Below are positions 1 to 10,200 of a DNA stretch of 64,000 bases, one piece after another. Position 1 is the first letter of the stretch. Each line of letters starts with the position of its first letter. The DNA comes from Chanos chanos. Lineage: Eukaryota; Chordata; Actinopteri; Gonorynchiformes; Chanidae. Location: contig NC_044498.1 in NCBI RefSeq assembly GCF_902362185.1, positions 17,229,065 through 17,293,064 of the forward strand. Reading direction: 5' to 3'. A model generated the notes under the pieces. It was not told where the DNA came from and did not search any database. It saw only the letters and a program-made list of their open reading frames with translations. Both the position numbers and the translations under genes were made by a program.

Positions 1-446
1 AGGGTCTAGATTTCTGACTGGGGCTGATTTTGTTGGTACCAGTTTGTATCCCTTTCTTTTCTTGTCTCTGCTTCAGGGTAAGGTTCCTGGTGGAGTTCCT
101 GGTTTATGGCTGCACTGACAAGGGTGTATAGTGGTCCCTGTCCTCCATCTTGCATGCTCACATTCACAGCTTGATGTGATAAGCTTAGCACCTCCACTTT
201 TTTCCCACCTCTCTTTGGCAGTGTGTGTACACCTAAGAGCACAGGCATGAACACGCCAGGCAGTGACTAAGTTATTCTCCCCTAAGTTACAGTAAAGCCC
301 CTATAGTCTGTGCTCTGCTTTCCACTGGCCATACTTTTGTTTTGATATTTCCCTAGCTGGTATTGTCATTTTGGAATTTTTATGCTCCTCTTATTTGAAT
401 AATGTTGAAAAATGTGATGCTTCTGTATGTGTATACTAAATACTGA
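1..446. other. Intergenic DNA, no gene recognised
   Basis: I see no exon-like or RNA-like signal here. The longest open frame, on the - strand, lacks family resemblance and splice context. Confidence 0.4.
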
Positions 447-897
447 TGTCACACCCTGGTCATCTCTCTCCCCGTCTTTAGGTCATTTTTATGTTAGGTT
501 TGTGTATTCACTTCCTGGTTTCCCCGAGCTCACCTTGTTAGTCTATCATTAGTTGCATCTTTTTTGTTTAATCTGGTCATGTTCTCAGTTTGCTTAAATA
601 CTCTTGGTTTTCCTCTGTTTCATAGCATGGAACTGTCAATACGCAATGTCTGTTAATCTCCAAGTCTGCAAAATCCAAAGAAGTCTTTTGTCGAACGTAT
701 GTCTGTTTTTTTCCCTAGATTCTTATGTTCCTCCGGTTATGCCTAGTTCTAAGACTGAGTTTATCTACACATCCATCAGTATCACCTCCAGTTTGTAACA
801 GCTGATTTGCATGCTGATTCTTTACCAATAAAATTAGTTTTATAGGTAAACACTGAATTGCATCTTTGCTCCTTATTCTACCAGCTTACCTGTGTGA
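447..897 (+). mobile_element. Old solo-LTR-like fossil repeat
   Basis: This stretch begins TGTCAC and ends near TGTGAG. Its internal word order (an 'acttcctggtttcc' block, a 'cttaaata' TATA-like block, and AATAAA near the 3' end) recalls solo LTRs common in fish genomes. No internal coding part is present. It looks old and decayed. The family assignment (Gypsy-like) is a guess from pattern. Confidence 0.35.
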
Positions 898-900
898 GAA

Positions 901-914
901 CCCCCCCCCCCCCC
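901..914. repeat. Poly-C tract
   Basis: Fourteen consecutive C residues directly after the LTR-like repeat. Confidence 0.95.
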
Positions 915-1021
915 TACTGGTTTGAAATGCTTATAAACTCTTGAGATCAGAGTACACAGGTGGTGTCACAATTTTAAATATTAGTAGAGCCTTGCAGTAG
1001 GCTGGTCACATAAGCTACTCC

Positions 1022-1372
1022 CATTTATTTCTACTGAAATGAAACTCTCACTCAGTCTCTTGCACTAGTTCCTCCTTGTTCTATATCAGCAAAACACTCT
1101 CATTTATCTCTACTGAAATGAAGCCTTCACTTGATCTCACACACAAGTCCCCTTCCTGTTCTATACAAGCAAAACAATCCCATTTTTTTCTGCTGAAATG
1201 AAACTGTCACTCGATCTCACACACAAGTCCCCTTCCTGCTCTACATAAGCAAAACAATCCCATTTTTTTCTGCTGAAATGAAACCTTCACTTGTTCTCAT
1301 GCACGAGTCCCCTCCCTGCTCTATATAAACAAAACCCTCCCATTTATTTCTACTGAAATGAAACTTTCAGAG
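1022..1372 (+). repeat. 80-bp tandem repeat carrying ISRE-like and TATA-like words
   Basis: Units start at 1022, 1101, 1181, 1261 and 1341, so the period is 79-80 bp with about 4.4 copies. Each full unit has 'ctgaaatgaaac' or a one-base variant near its start, which contains the IRF core AANNGAAA. Each has a TATA-like word near its end: 'ctatatcagc', 'ctatacaagc', 'ctacataagc' and finally 'ctatataaac'. The array ends directly upstream of the finTRIM start codon. Confidence 0.9.
1322..1360 (+). promoter_or_regulatory. Likely core promoter of the finTRIM gene (TATA plus ISRE-like)
   Basis: TATATAAA at about 1322-1329 is the best TATA match in the tandem array and lies about 80 bp before the preferred ATG at 1410. 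The last ISRE-like copy (GAAATGAAACTTTC, about 1355-1368) follows it. Induction by interferon is inferred from motif and gene family. Confidence 0.5.
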
Positions 1373-1409
1373 TTTGGTCCAGTGTCACACTGTTTGTTCA
1401 TTCACAAAC

Positions 1410-4400
1410 ATGGAAAATGCCAGCATTTCAGTGGATCGAGACCAGTTTACATGTGCAATTTGTTTGGACCTTCTGAAGGATCCAGTGACTATTTCCTGTG
1501 GACACAGTTACTGTATGGTCTGTATTAAAGGTTGCTGGGATGAAGAAGATGAGAATGGGATATACAGATGTCCACAGTGTAGAGAGACCTTCACTTCAAG
1601 GCCTGCTTTGGGTAGAAACCCCATTCTGGCTGAAATGGTTGGGAAACTGAAGACAGCAGAAATGCCAGCCATTCCTGCCCCTGATCACTGCTACCCTGAA
1701 CCTGGAGATGTAGAGTGTGGAATTTGCGTCGGGAGAAAACGCAAAGCTGAAAAGTCCTTTTTAGTGTGTCTAGACTCTTATTGTCAGTCTCACTTTGAAC
1801 ATCATGAAAACCTGCACTCAGCAAAAAAACACAAAGTAGTTGAGGCAACTGGAGCAATCAAAGACAAGGTGTGCCCTGAACACGGGAAACTCTTGGAAGT
1901 GTTTTGTCGCACTGACAAGAAATGCATCTGTGTGTCATGTGTGACGGATGAACACAAAAGCCATGATATTGTTTCGGCAGAAACAGGAAGGGCAGAGATC
2001 AGGGTAAATAGCTGTAACTCAAACTACAGAATAAACTGTGATAGTGCATACAAATAAATGTTTAAGATCAGAGTACAAAATCCCATTGATGAATGTTGTG
2101 AAAATGATATAAGGTGATTTTTGCAGTTGAGTGGTTTGCCTTGTCAACAGAGATTACTGGAGGAGAGATTTACAAAACAAACCCAGGAGAGACAGAGTGA
2201 ACTGTGCACTCTACAGAGGATCATGGAACCTCTCAAGGTGAGAGATTTGAAAATAAAGTCTGTGGAAGTGCTTATAAACTAGGCTGTATTACAATGAAAA
2301 TGTATTGAGAATGACATGGTGGAATAACCCCAAATCCCACTGACAGATCATGCTCTGTGGTCAGCATTAATTTTGGCAGGTGATTTTAATTTAGTCTTTT
2401 GATTAAAATACATATTCGATTTTGTCATATTTTAGTCATTTGTTCATTATTAGTTTTAGTCTAGTTTTAGTCAACGAAAACTACACAAATTTTAGTCAAA
2501 TTTTGGTCAGATGAGGTGTGTGGTATTTTTCCCACTGATTTTGCACCCACAATGTTTGCAGTGTGCTTTATTTTCAGCTCTACTATAACTAAAATGTGCT
2601 GAATTATAAGGCTTTTGTCTGCCTTGTAACAGATCTCTGCGCAGGAAGCTGTAGCGGACACTGACATGGTCTTTACTGAGCTGATTCAGACCATTGAGGA
2701 AAAGCGCTGCGAGGCAACAGAAGTGATCAGAGCCCAGGAGAGGGCAGAGTTGAGTCGGGCTGCAGGTCTAGTGATCAAAATGGAGCAGGAGATTGTTGAT
2801 CTTGGGAAAAGAGATGCTAAACTTAAACAGCTTTCAAACACAGAGGATCACATTCAGTCTCTTCAGGTAATGTCATGGTCATCTCCTAATCTGTTACTGC
2901 ATCTCACAGTGTGTTATTTAGTGATATTGTGAAGATCAACTGGATAAATAAGTCAGAAATGACTGGAGTTCTGAAAATGAATATTCCTTAATTCATCTTG
3001 GTCATATTTTTCCCCACTGACTTTATTCATACTCTGTAGGATCTCCTTGTGCTATATGAATCTAAAGGGTTCCCAGGTATTACAGTCAATCCACGTCTCA
3101 CTTTTGATGTATTGAAAACATCTCTTAAAGACCTGAAAGATAAAGTGAAAGAATCTTTTGAGGAACAATTGGCAAAGATGTCAAGAAGTGGTAAGAGTTT
3201 AGCATTTGCCTGAGATTGAATCTTTTGATTAAGACAATGTTTTTTTTTTTATAATAGGACAAGCATAATTGTGGCTAAAATACTGTTACACTGTGGCTAA
3301 AATAAAAAAAATGTATGTAGGTTCTTCTGTGTTCGCACTTCACTGACTTTGTTTTACTCATGTGTCTCCACAGCTAATGCTGTATTTCTTGAATCCATGA
3401 TCAGAAATGACTTACTGAAATGTAAGTTTTTAATTGTTAATTAAACAGATATTCTTAAAACAGTGAAAACAATAAAATAAAGTCATGTCGCACAATTAGG
3501 ATCCAGTATTTTGTGCTTATCAGTACCCACCTATTTAAAAGAAGCAGTAATTGTACCAAATCAGTAAAATTTGCACATGACTTTGTAACTACAGAGAGTA
3601 TTATGTAGTTAGTCTTTTAGAATTTCCATTACTCTAAAATAAAGGTGAATAGGTGTGTTCTCAGCTTTGAGGTCTTTCAGTATATACTTTTTCACTTGAT
3701 GCATAATGGATAGACTGTTATAATGAAATACTATACCTAAAGTCATTAAAATGATAACTCTACCATTGGCTGATTGTGGCATGGCAGCTATTCTCATGCT
3801 GAGGATTATTGTTCCATCAAGAGGTTAGAACCTCACTGGACTTGAGATGTGAACACTACAAAAAATACAAAAGTGTGTACCTTCAAGTAATAGTTTGAGA
3901 GCATTTTGAAGCTCTAAAAAAATGCTAAGGCTGATAATCATTCTATTTATTTTCTCCCCACGCTGTCAGATTCTTGTGCACTCACCCTGGATAAGTTCAC
4001 TGCATACAGACACCTCAGCCTCGAGGAAGATAACACGGAGGTGAAGTGGAGCCATACAACGCTGTCCTCAAATTATGGCTCTGAAAGATTTAGCGACTGC
4101 AGGCAGGTCCTGTGCAATGAGGGGCTAACTAAACGGGCCTACTGGGAAGTTGAATGGACTGGAGGTGGTGGAATTTCGATAGCTGTGGCATACAGTGATA
4201 TTGACAGGAAAGGTTATAGTCAGAGTGAGTTTGGAAACAACAATGTGTCCTGGGCATTGTACTGCTATGATTCACATTTCATTTTCAAACACGATGCTAT
4301 ATCAAAAACAATCCCTGGCCCTAGCTCCTCCACAATAGGAGTGTATCTAGATCACGACGCTGGACTGCTTGCCTTTTATAATGTTGAATCTGGTGCAGCG

Positions 4401-4508
4401 GACTGCCTCCATAAAATCCATACAACGTTCACAAAGCCCCTCTTTCCTGGGTTTTATGTTACTTTTGGGTCAACACTGAAGATATGCCAGCCAACAAACA
4501 AGAGGTGA
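1410..4508 (+). CDS. finTRIM-like RING/B-box/SPRY E3 ubiquitin ligase, six coding exons
   Basis: Exons: 1410-2003, 2151-2237, 2633-2866, 3040-3190, 3374-3421 and 3970-4508. All have GT-AG borders and matching phase, giving about 550 aa. Residues 15-57 are a C3HC4 RING (CAIC, CGHSYC, CPQC). Two B-boxes follow; the second has CPEH, the C/D pair, CICVSC and DEHKSH. Exons 2-5 encode the coiled-coil region. Exon 6 is a PRY-SPRY domain (LDKFTAYRHLSL, YWEVEW, GVYLDH, PLFPGFYV) from about residue 372. I chose ATG 1410 (MENASISVD) over 1374 because finTRIM proteins usually begin a few residues before this motif. TRIM proteins of this type act in the cytoplasm as ubiquitin ligases, many in antiviral responses. 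Exon 2 encodes 29 residues, a little shorter than the usual TRIM exon of about 32. The gene looks intact. Which fish TRIM it is orthologous to cannot be told. Confidence 0.88.
2360..2625. repeat. Dispersed repeat fragment in finTRIM intron 2
   Basis: A stretch rich in 'ttttagtca' words is followed by a block (about 2520-2595) with 'tttttcccactgatttt' and 'tgtttgcagtg'. That block recurs near 30235-30300, inside the Harbinger element. This shows a shared dispersed repeat. I do not know its family. Confidence 0.45.
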
Positions 4509-5081
4509 TAAGAGAGATAATGATAAATCTGTGCTCAAAAACTGTATTTTTTACATATTTCATTTAACTAAGAAATAAGCTTTAAACCATAATATAATTT
4601 TTTGTTGTGTTTTGTTTTTGTTTTTTGCTCAGATTTCTTCGTTATTGAGGCTCAATGATGGTGCAAACAAAGGAGGAGAGGAGTAAGGAGGAGAAAAGAG
4701 GAGCTGCTCGTTGCACAAGACGTTACTGTGCACCTGATGTTACTGAGATGGCAACTGAATCTTGATGTTGCTGCAACTTCTTGTGCAAAGATATATCCAG
4801 GTTCCTGATTCTGACAATGGCAATAGATCAAGAGGTCAATCTTGTGGAGCAATAAGCATCTTAGAATTGCTGTTCCTTGATAAGTACCCCTTATTTTACT
4901 CTTACAACCTTACAATAGTGCATCCTCTAGTGTAAATATTGGCAACTATTAATACTGGATTTATGACACTGCTGTTGTAACACAGCCTTCAGATATTGTC
5001 AATTTACTTGCTGATAGGATTAAAGCTGTAACATAACTAAAAGAAGTAACCTGAAGTTGTCCTCTCGTCTTCTTAGTAATG
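4509..5081 (+). other. Probable finTRIM 3' untranslated region
   Basis: AT-rich DNA follows the stop codon. ATTAAA at about 5019-5024 is a usable polyadenylation signal. No other exon is seen. Confidence 0.4.
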
Positions 5082-5087
5082 AGTGTG

Positions 5088-5127
<40 letters not shown>
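5082..5127. repeat. (TG)n microsatellite
   Basis: About 22 TG units with one interrupting T. Confidence 0.95.
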
Positions 5128-5314
5128 AAAGCATTGTGACTTCAACATGAATTAAAAAGTTTTACCTCAAAGATACATTTTTACAGAGATGCCAACCCTA
5201 TTTATCAGAGACCTCCTCAGAAACACTATCAGTGTCAGTACTGCCTCAGGAACTTTGTGTTTTGTCTCCCCCTGTCTGCCAGTGTTGACACTGTGTTGTA
5301 GCTTTGTTTAGTTT

Positions 5315-5534
5315 TGTCATGTGCTCCTGACTCCACCCCTCAGTCAATACCCCTTACCTTACACACCTGTTCCATGTTTCCTGATTGCCCTCTGCCTATT
5401 TAGGAATGCCAGTTTTTCTCTTGTGTTTGTCAGTTTGTCTCACCGTTTTCTGTGCTGAAGTGTTTTGTAATAAACCTCCGTTGAAAGAGAAATTTGTCTG
5501 GATCTGCGTTTGAGTCCCTACCTGTGTCCTGACA
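5315..5534 (+). mobile_element. Short solo-LTR-like fossil repeat
   Basis: The segment begins TGTCATG, ends CCTGACA, and has AATAAA about 60 bp before its end, the usual layout of fish Gypsy-type solo LTRs. No internal region is attached. It looks old. The call rests on terminal words and layout only. Confidence 0.4.
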
Positions 5535-5824
5535 ATCAGTCCTAATGTCTAATTTGAGAATATGAAGATATCGTGAAACTGACAGAACAGTTGCAAGATT
5601 CTTGCAGGGAGTATTTATAAAGTGGACCAGTTAGAGTATAGCATAATAATTTTATGTTTTTAAATGGGATTTACTTTTTGTGTAATTCCTATAAAATGAC
5701 AAATGTGGCAGTAATGAACAATATATAGAGTAGAGGTGTGTATTTGAATGACAAGGCAGGAACAACTTACACTGCAATTTCATGGCTGACACTGAAAATT
5801 CAGTGCCAGATATGTTTGGGCTTC
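5535..5824. other. Unique spacer before the 8-kb duplication
   Basis: No gene or repeat recognised. It ends at the left breakpoint of the duplication. Confidence 0.4.
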
Positions 5825-6340
5825 ATGATTTTAAACCAAAAAAAAAATGCTGTGAAGCAATTAAATGTTGATGCTACATAAAAGATTTTTATAATGTCAA
5901 ATGGAGACTGAGGAAAAGACAGTGGCCTGTTTTGATTTTTGTATGTTTACTTCCTGGTTTCTTGGTTCAGTCCTGTTTTGATTGAGTTCTGTTACTTCCT
6001 GTTTTTTGGGGGTTTTTTTTAGCCCTATCAGTTCTATCATGGTTCTCGCCTGTCTTTAGTTAGTTAAACCTAATTTAGTTCAGTGTAAGTACTCATTAGT
6101 TTGCTCTATTTCTTTGTGTTGCATTGTTTGTGCTGAGCACCATGTCATGTTACTTTGCCTTCTGGTTGCCTGGAAAACCTGAGATCTTCATTCTGTAACT
6201 TTTGGGAAGTCTTTGTTGAATTTGAATGAACCAAGAAACTAACCTGCAAATGCATCACATTGTGACAGCACCTATGTCTTTTAAAAACAAAACAGAACAT
6301 TCAGGTCAAACCTCACAGTGCTAAAATGAATGTGGTATCT

Positions 6341-6545
6341 GGGTGGTATTCCAGAAAGCAGGTTTAGTGAAAACTCAGAGTTAGTTCATTCAGAGCAAGT
6401 AGTAAACCTCCTAATAGAAGGGCCCTCTGGCTTCATCCTCCAAGGAAAACAAAGCCAAGGGGCTCTTCTATTAAGAGGTTTACTACTTGCTCTGAGTTAA
6501 CTAACTCCGAGTTCTCACTAATCCCGCTATCTGCAACACCCCCCT
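6341..6545. mobile_element. Foldback MITE, copy in duplication unit 1
   Basis: The left arm (ggtattccagaaagcagg, then gagcaagtagtaaacct) is repeated as its reverse complement in the right arm (aggtttactacttgctc, then ctgcaacacccc). The arms are about 80 bp with a short spacer. A non-autonomous DNA element of a type common in fish; superfamily not determined. Confidence 0.75.
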
Positions 6546-7200
6546 GATGTAGAAAACAAACAAAATTGTCCCATTTTAAAGAAATAAACATGTGGTGTAC
6601 AGGTGTATTAGTCCTCTCTCAGGGATGTATTTATTGTATTTATAACTCAAGTATTTATTGTTTTTATGAAGTTCAGTGACAACTGAGAGGCTAGAACTGA
6701 GAGGCTGAATGGCTTGTGGATTGTGGAACAAGAGGTTAGAAGACCGTGGAAGCACAGGGAGTTCCCTGCATTAACTGCTTTTTTTTTGTTTTAATAATCT
6801 CTGCGAACATAGATGTGAAAATGGTAAAAATTCAAGGTGTCTTTCTCTAAAAATATTTTAATAAAACCATTCAGTTACAATAATTGTGACACTAGAGACA
6901 GTGACTGACTAAAATATTTAAGTGATTGGTTTATGCACGTTATAACAATCATGTTAATTAGTGGTCTGTTATCATAACATTGCCTCTATTTCAAGCTAAA
7001 ATACTTGGTTGGGACTATACTGATACTGCTAAATGTTTTAAGAATATTTACTGTAACTTAAGTTTTTCCATGCTCTTGTAAGTGCCCTATAACCACTGTA
7101 CCAAAATTACTTTTTAATTGTGTTAAGAGAACCATAATGTTAAAATAATATTCAAAGAAATTTTGATGTAAGGGCCTGTGTGTAATACTAGATATTCAAG

Positions 7201-7214
7201 TGTGTGTGTGTGTG
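7201..7214. repeat. Short (TG)n tract next to the gene A stop codon
   Basis: Seven TG units, 10 bp past the stop of gene A. The same site in gene B (15352-15388) is much longer. Confidence 0.85.
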
Positions 7215-7224
7215 CATGTATGCC

Positions 7225-10200
7225 TCAACGAGGAACAGCACAGAGATTATAGGGCTTGGGGCCGAGTGTGACTCCTATTTTGTAGTCCAGTGTGGGCTCG
7301 ACACCAGGAGGAGCAGAGAATGTGAAGTGTTGAAGCAGGGAGGTGAAAAACAGGAAGAGCTCCATACGAGCCAGCTGCTCCCCTAGACACACTCTCTTTC
7401 CTAGAAAAGCACAGACACGTACAATGTATGCTGCTCCATTAAAAATGCATTACCAAATGAAATAGGACAATTTATTTACACAGCTAATCATACTGTTAGG
7501 AATTTTCTGGCTCTGTGGCAGTAAAGGTTAGGACAGTAACGTTACACATCAATGCCCAGTCTGGTAGCAAGAGGAGGTGTGTGTGCGTTCAACAGAATTA
7601 AGTCATTAATAGGAATACAAGGAGCCCAACATGTTTAATGGAGTAGATACGCAACATACAGCTGTAAAAATATCATTTAAGTTTGCATATTGAGGAAATG
7701 ATTAATGAGAGTTGTATTGCAAGTTAAGAGCATGCTGGCACATCCTGGATGCATACTGGCATTGTCATGGTCATTTTAAGTGTGGCTCTATAAGTGAACA
7801 CCTTGTGAATTTAAAAACAAAATTTAACAACGTCTCCTTTTTCAATTCAGATAATTGTGATGCTATGTATGCATATTGATGCCACATTCATCTGACAACC
7901 AATGTAACAACATACAGATACAAACACATTCAGTATTCCTACATATAAATGTATGTCAAAAGGATAACTAGGTTTAATAATGAATTGTCAACATTTTACT
8001 GAGAGAGCACCAAGTACTCTTTTCTTTAAGTGTTTTTTTTTTGCCATTTTATCTTTTTTTCTCCCAGTTTTGTGGTATTAATCACTACCTGTACAGGGCT
8101 TAGACTACCACATTTCTCCTCTAATACATGTGGAGTCGCTGACTGCTTTTTTTCACCAGCGCATCTCAAAAGCTGTAATTGATGCAAATGTACATGCTAC
8201 GTTCCCCAGATTTGTCAATCAATAATCTGGTACTTGGACCAACCAGTGGAGGTCACTGTTGCACCAATGGGGAGACTATCCTCCGTCAGCTTCTCAATTC
8301 TGAACACTGCCAATTGGGTCCATGTGGACAACAAGCCAAGCCATAAGCGCTGCTACCGGAATACCAGCGCGGGCATGTATGGTGGTAGGCTGGTGTCTTT
8401 TCTGCTATGCCATCTGAGAACCCAAATGTTTCTGAAAGCATTCAGAACAAGCCATTTGTATGAGAAACGTTGCATCACTGTACCAGTTGAAAATGGCAGG
8501 AAGGCATCCCTCCTCCGGAAGTTACCCTCGGCATCCAGGAAGTGACCTGGGTTGAAAGTGTGTGGTGTCTCCCACTCCGTCTCATCAAACAAAACTGATG
8601 TGAGATTCCCAGTCAACAGTGTACCCTGCAGAACATTTGCATTTGTAGTTGTCATATTCTGAAGAATAACTTTGTACATTGTCAACTGATAATTATTGTT
8701 GGGATTAGTCACAGGCTAGTTCATTCCTAACTTCACTTCAGAGTCCTAGCGACATTGTTAAAATGTGTTAACAATGAAGATGCAACAATGTGGCTATCCT
8801 TGAGTTAAACCAGATGCTACTAAAAGCACCTGCAATCATTGCTTCTATCACTCTACCAATGACTATACGTATGCTTGGATCGACCTGGGTAAGAGTATAG
8901 TTACATTTTCCACTTCCATCTTCTTTTTCATTCTGTACTTACTTTTGTTGAAAGAATCTAAGGTAAACTACCCTTGAACAAACTAAGCTTCGGGTGTCCA
9001 CAAAATGGAACATTCAAAGTGAACTCTTTGAGGGCTTACTTTGAGTAAAAGAGGTACCATTGCACATGTTTACAAATGGGCGTTTCTTGCATCGTATTTT
9101 CTAGTTCACAACATTTCAAAGCCATGCTGGATTTCAGTCTTGGGGTCTTTTTGTTGGTCTGGGTAAAATTTCATGATTAAATCGACCCAGTTCCCCAACA
9201 AACCATCTTTATACCAATAAATATGTGCGTGAGCAAGTTCTGGAAGGAGTTTCAAAGACAATTCTCTATCTAAGCTAAGAGCAAAAAGACAACCAGATCA
9301 CAACCCACCTTAGGAATATTGTAACCCCCGATGTAAGTATCTTTTGTGGTACTTCGGCCTACATTCAGCGGGACAATATTTCCAAACCTCTGTATCTCAT
9401 GAATGACAGCATCAGTGTAGGGCAGGTTCTCTCTGTCTGCCACTGATGGTTGTCGTGACGACCCTACCACACGGTCTATCTCTGCCTGTACCTTTGCTGA
9501 ACAAATGAAAGGGTTAAGTTTAGAGTAGAAACAGAAAAAAAGGAAAATATCTCACTAGGTACATGTGTATTTTCTTTGTGAGCTTCAACGTGAATCACTT
9601 GTCTGTGGCTGCTGACTGTTGGCAAAGCGTTGGCACTGACCTTGTATTTCTGGGTATTTGATCATATAAAGGAGACCCCAGTACAGGGTGGTAGAGGTGG
9701 TCTCAGTCCCTGCTGTAAACAGATCCAGTGTGCAGAAGCACAAGTTCTCAATGTTGAATCCTGCTGCTTCATCTTCTTTCCACTGCAAAGAGGAAAGTTC
9801 TACATTTCGAAATGTGTACTTGTGTAATCACAGCGATATTCCAGTACAGAATCCTGAACATGGACAATACACGCTCTTAGTGCACCACAAGGATATGTTT
9901 CACACAGATGCAAGTTTGTCTTTTCTTTAGACTGTTCATCATTCCTGAATGCCCTTGTCACTTGTTATTGACAAAGTTAATCTGTCAGTGGGACAGGAGA
10001 TCCCAGTGCAAGATACATCACTGAGAACATCATTACTTTCAAAATGACAGCATCAGTGTTAAAAACTTCCTACCTTTTCCATCTCCCCCAGGAAGCAGTC
10101 GATGTAATCTCGTGGGGATGAGGGGTCAAGGTCAATGTGATGCTCTTTGATTTTAGTCTTGACAAAGTCAATCAATTTGTTCCAATGTGCAAATAGTTTC

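Noticed and set aside
5930-6290. LTR-like block inside the 8-kb duplication (copy at 14075-14440)
   Set aside because: The word content is suggestive, but the ends are not defined, so I left it out of the feature list.
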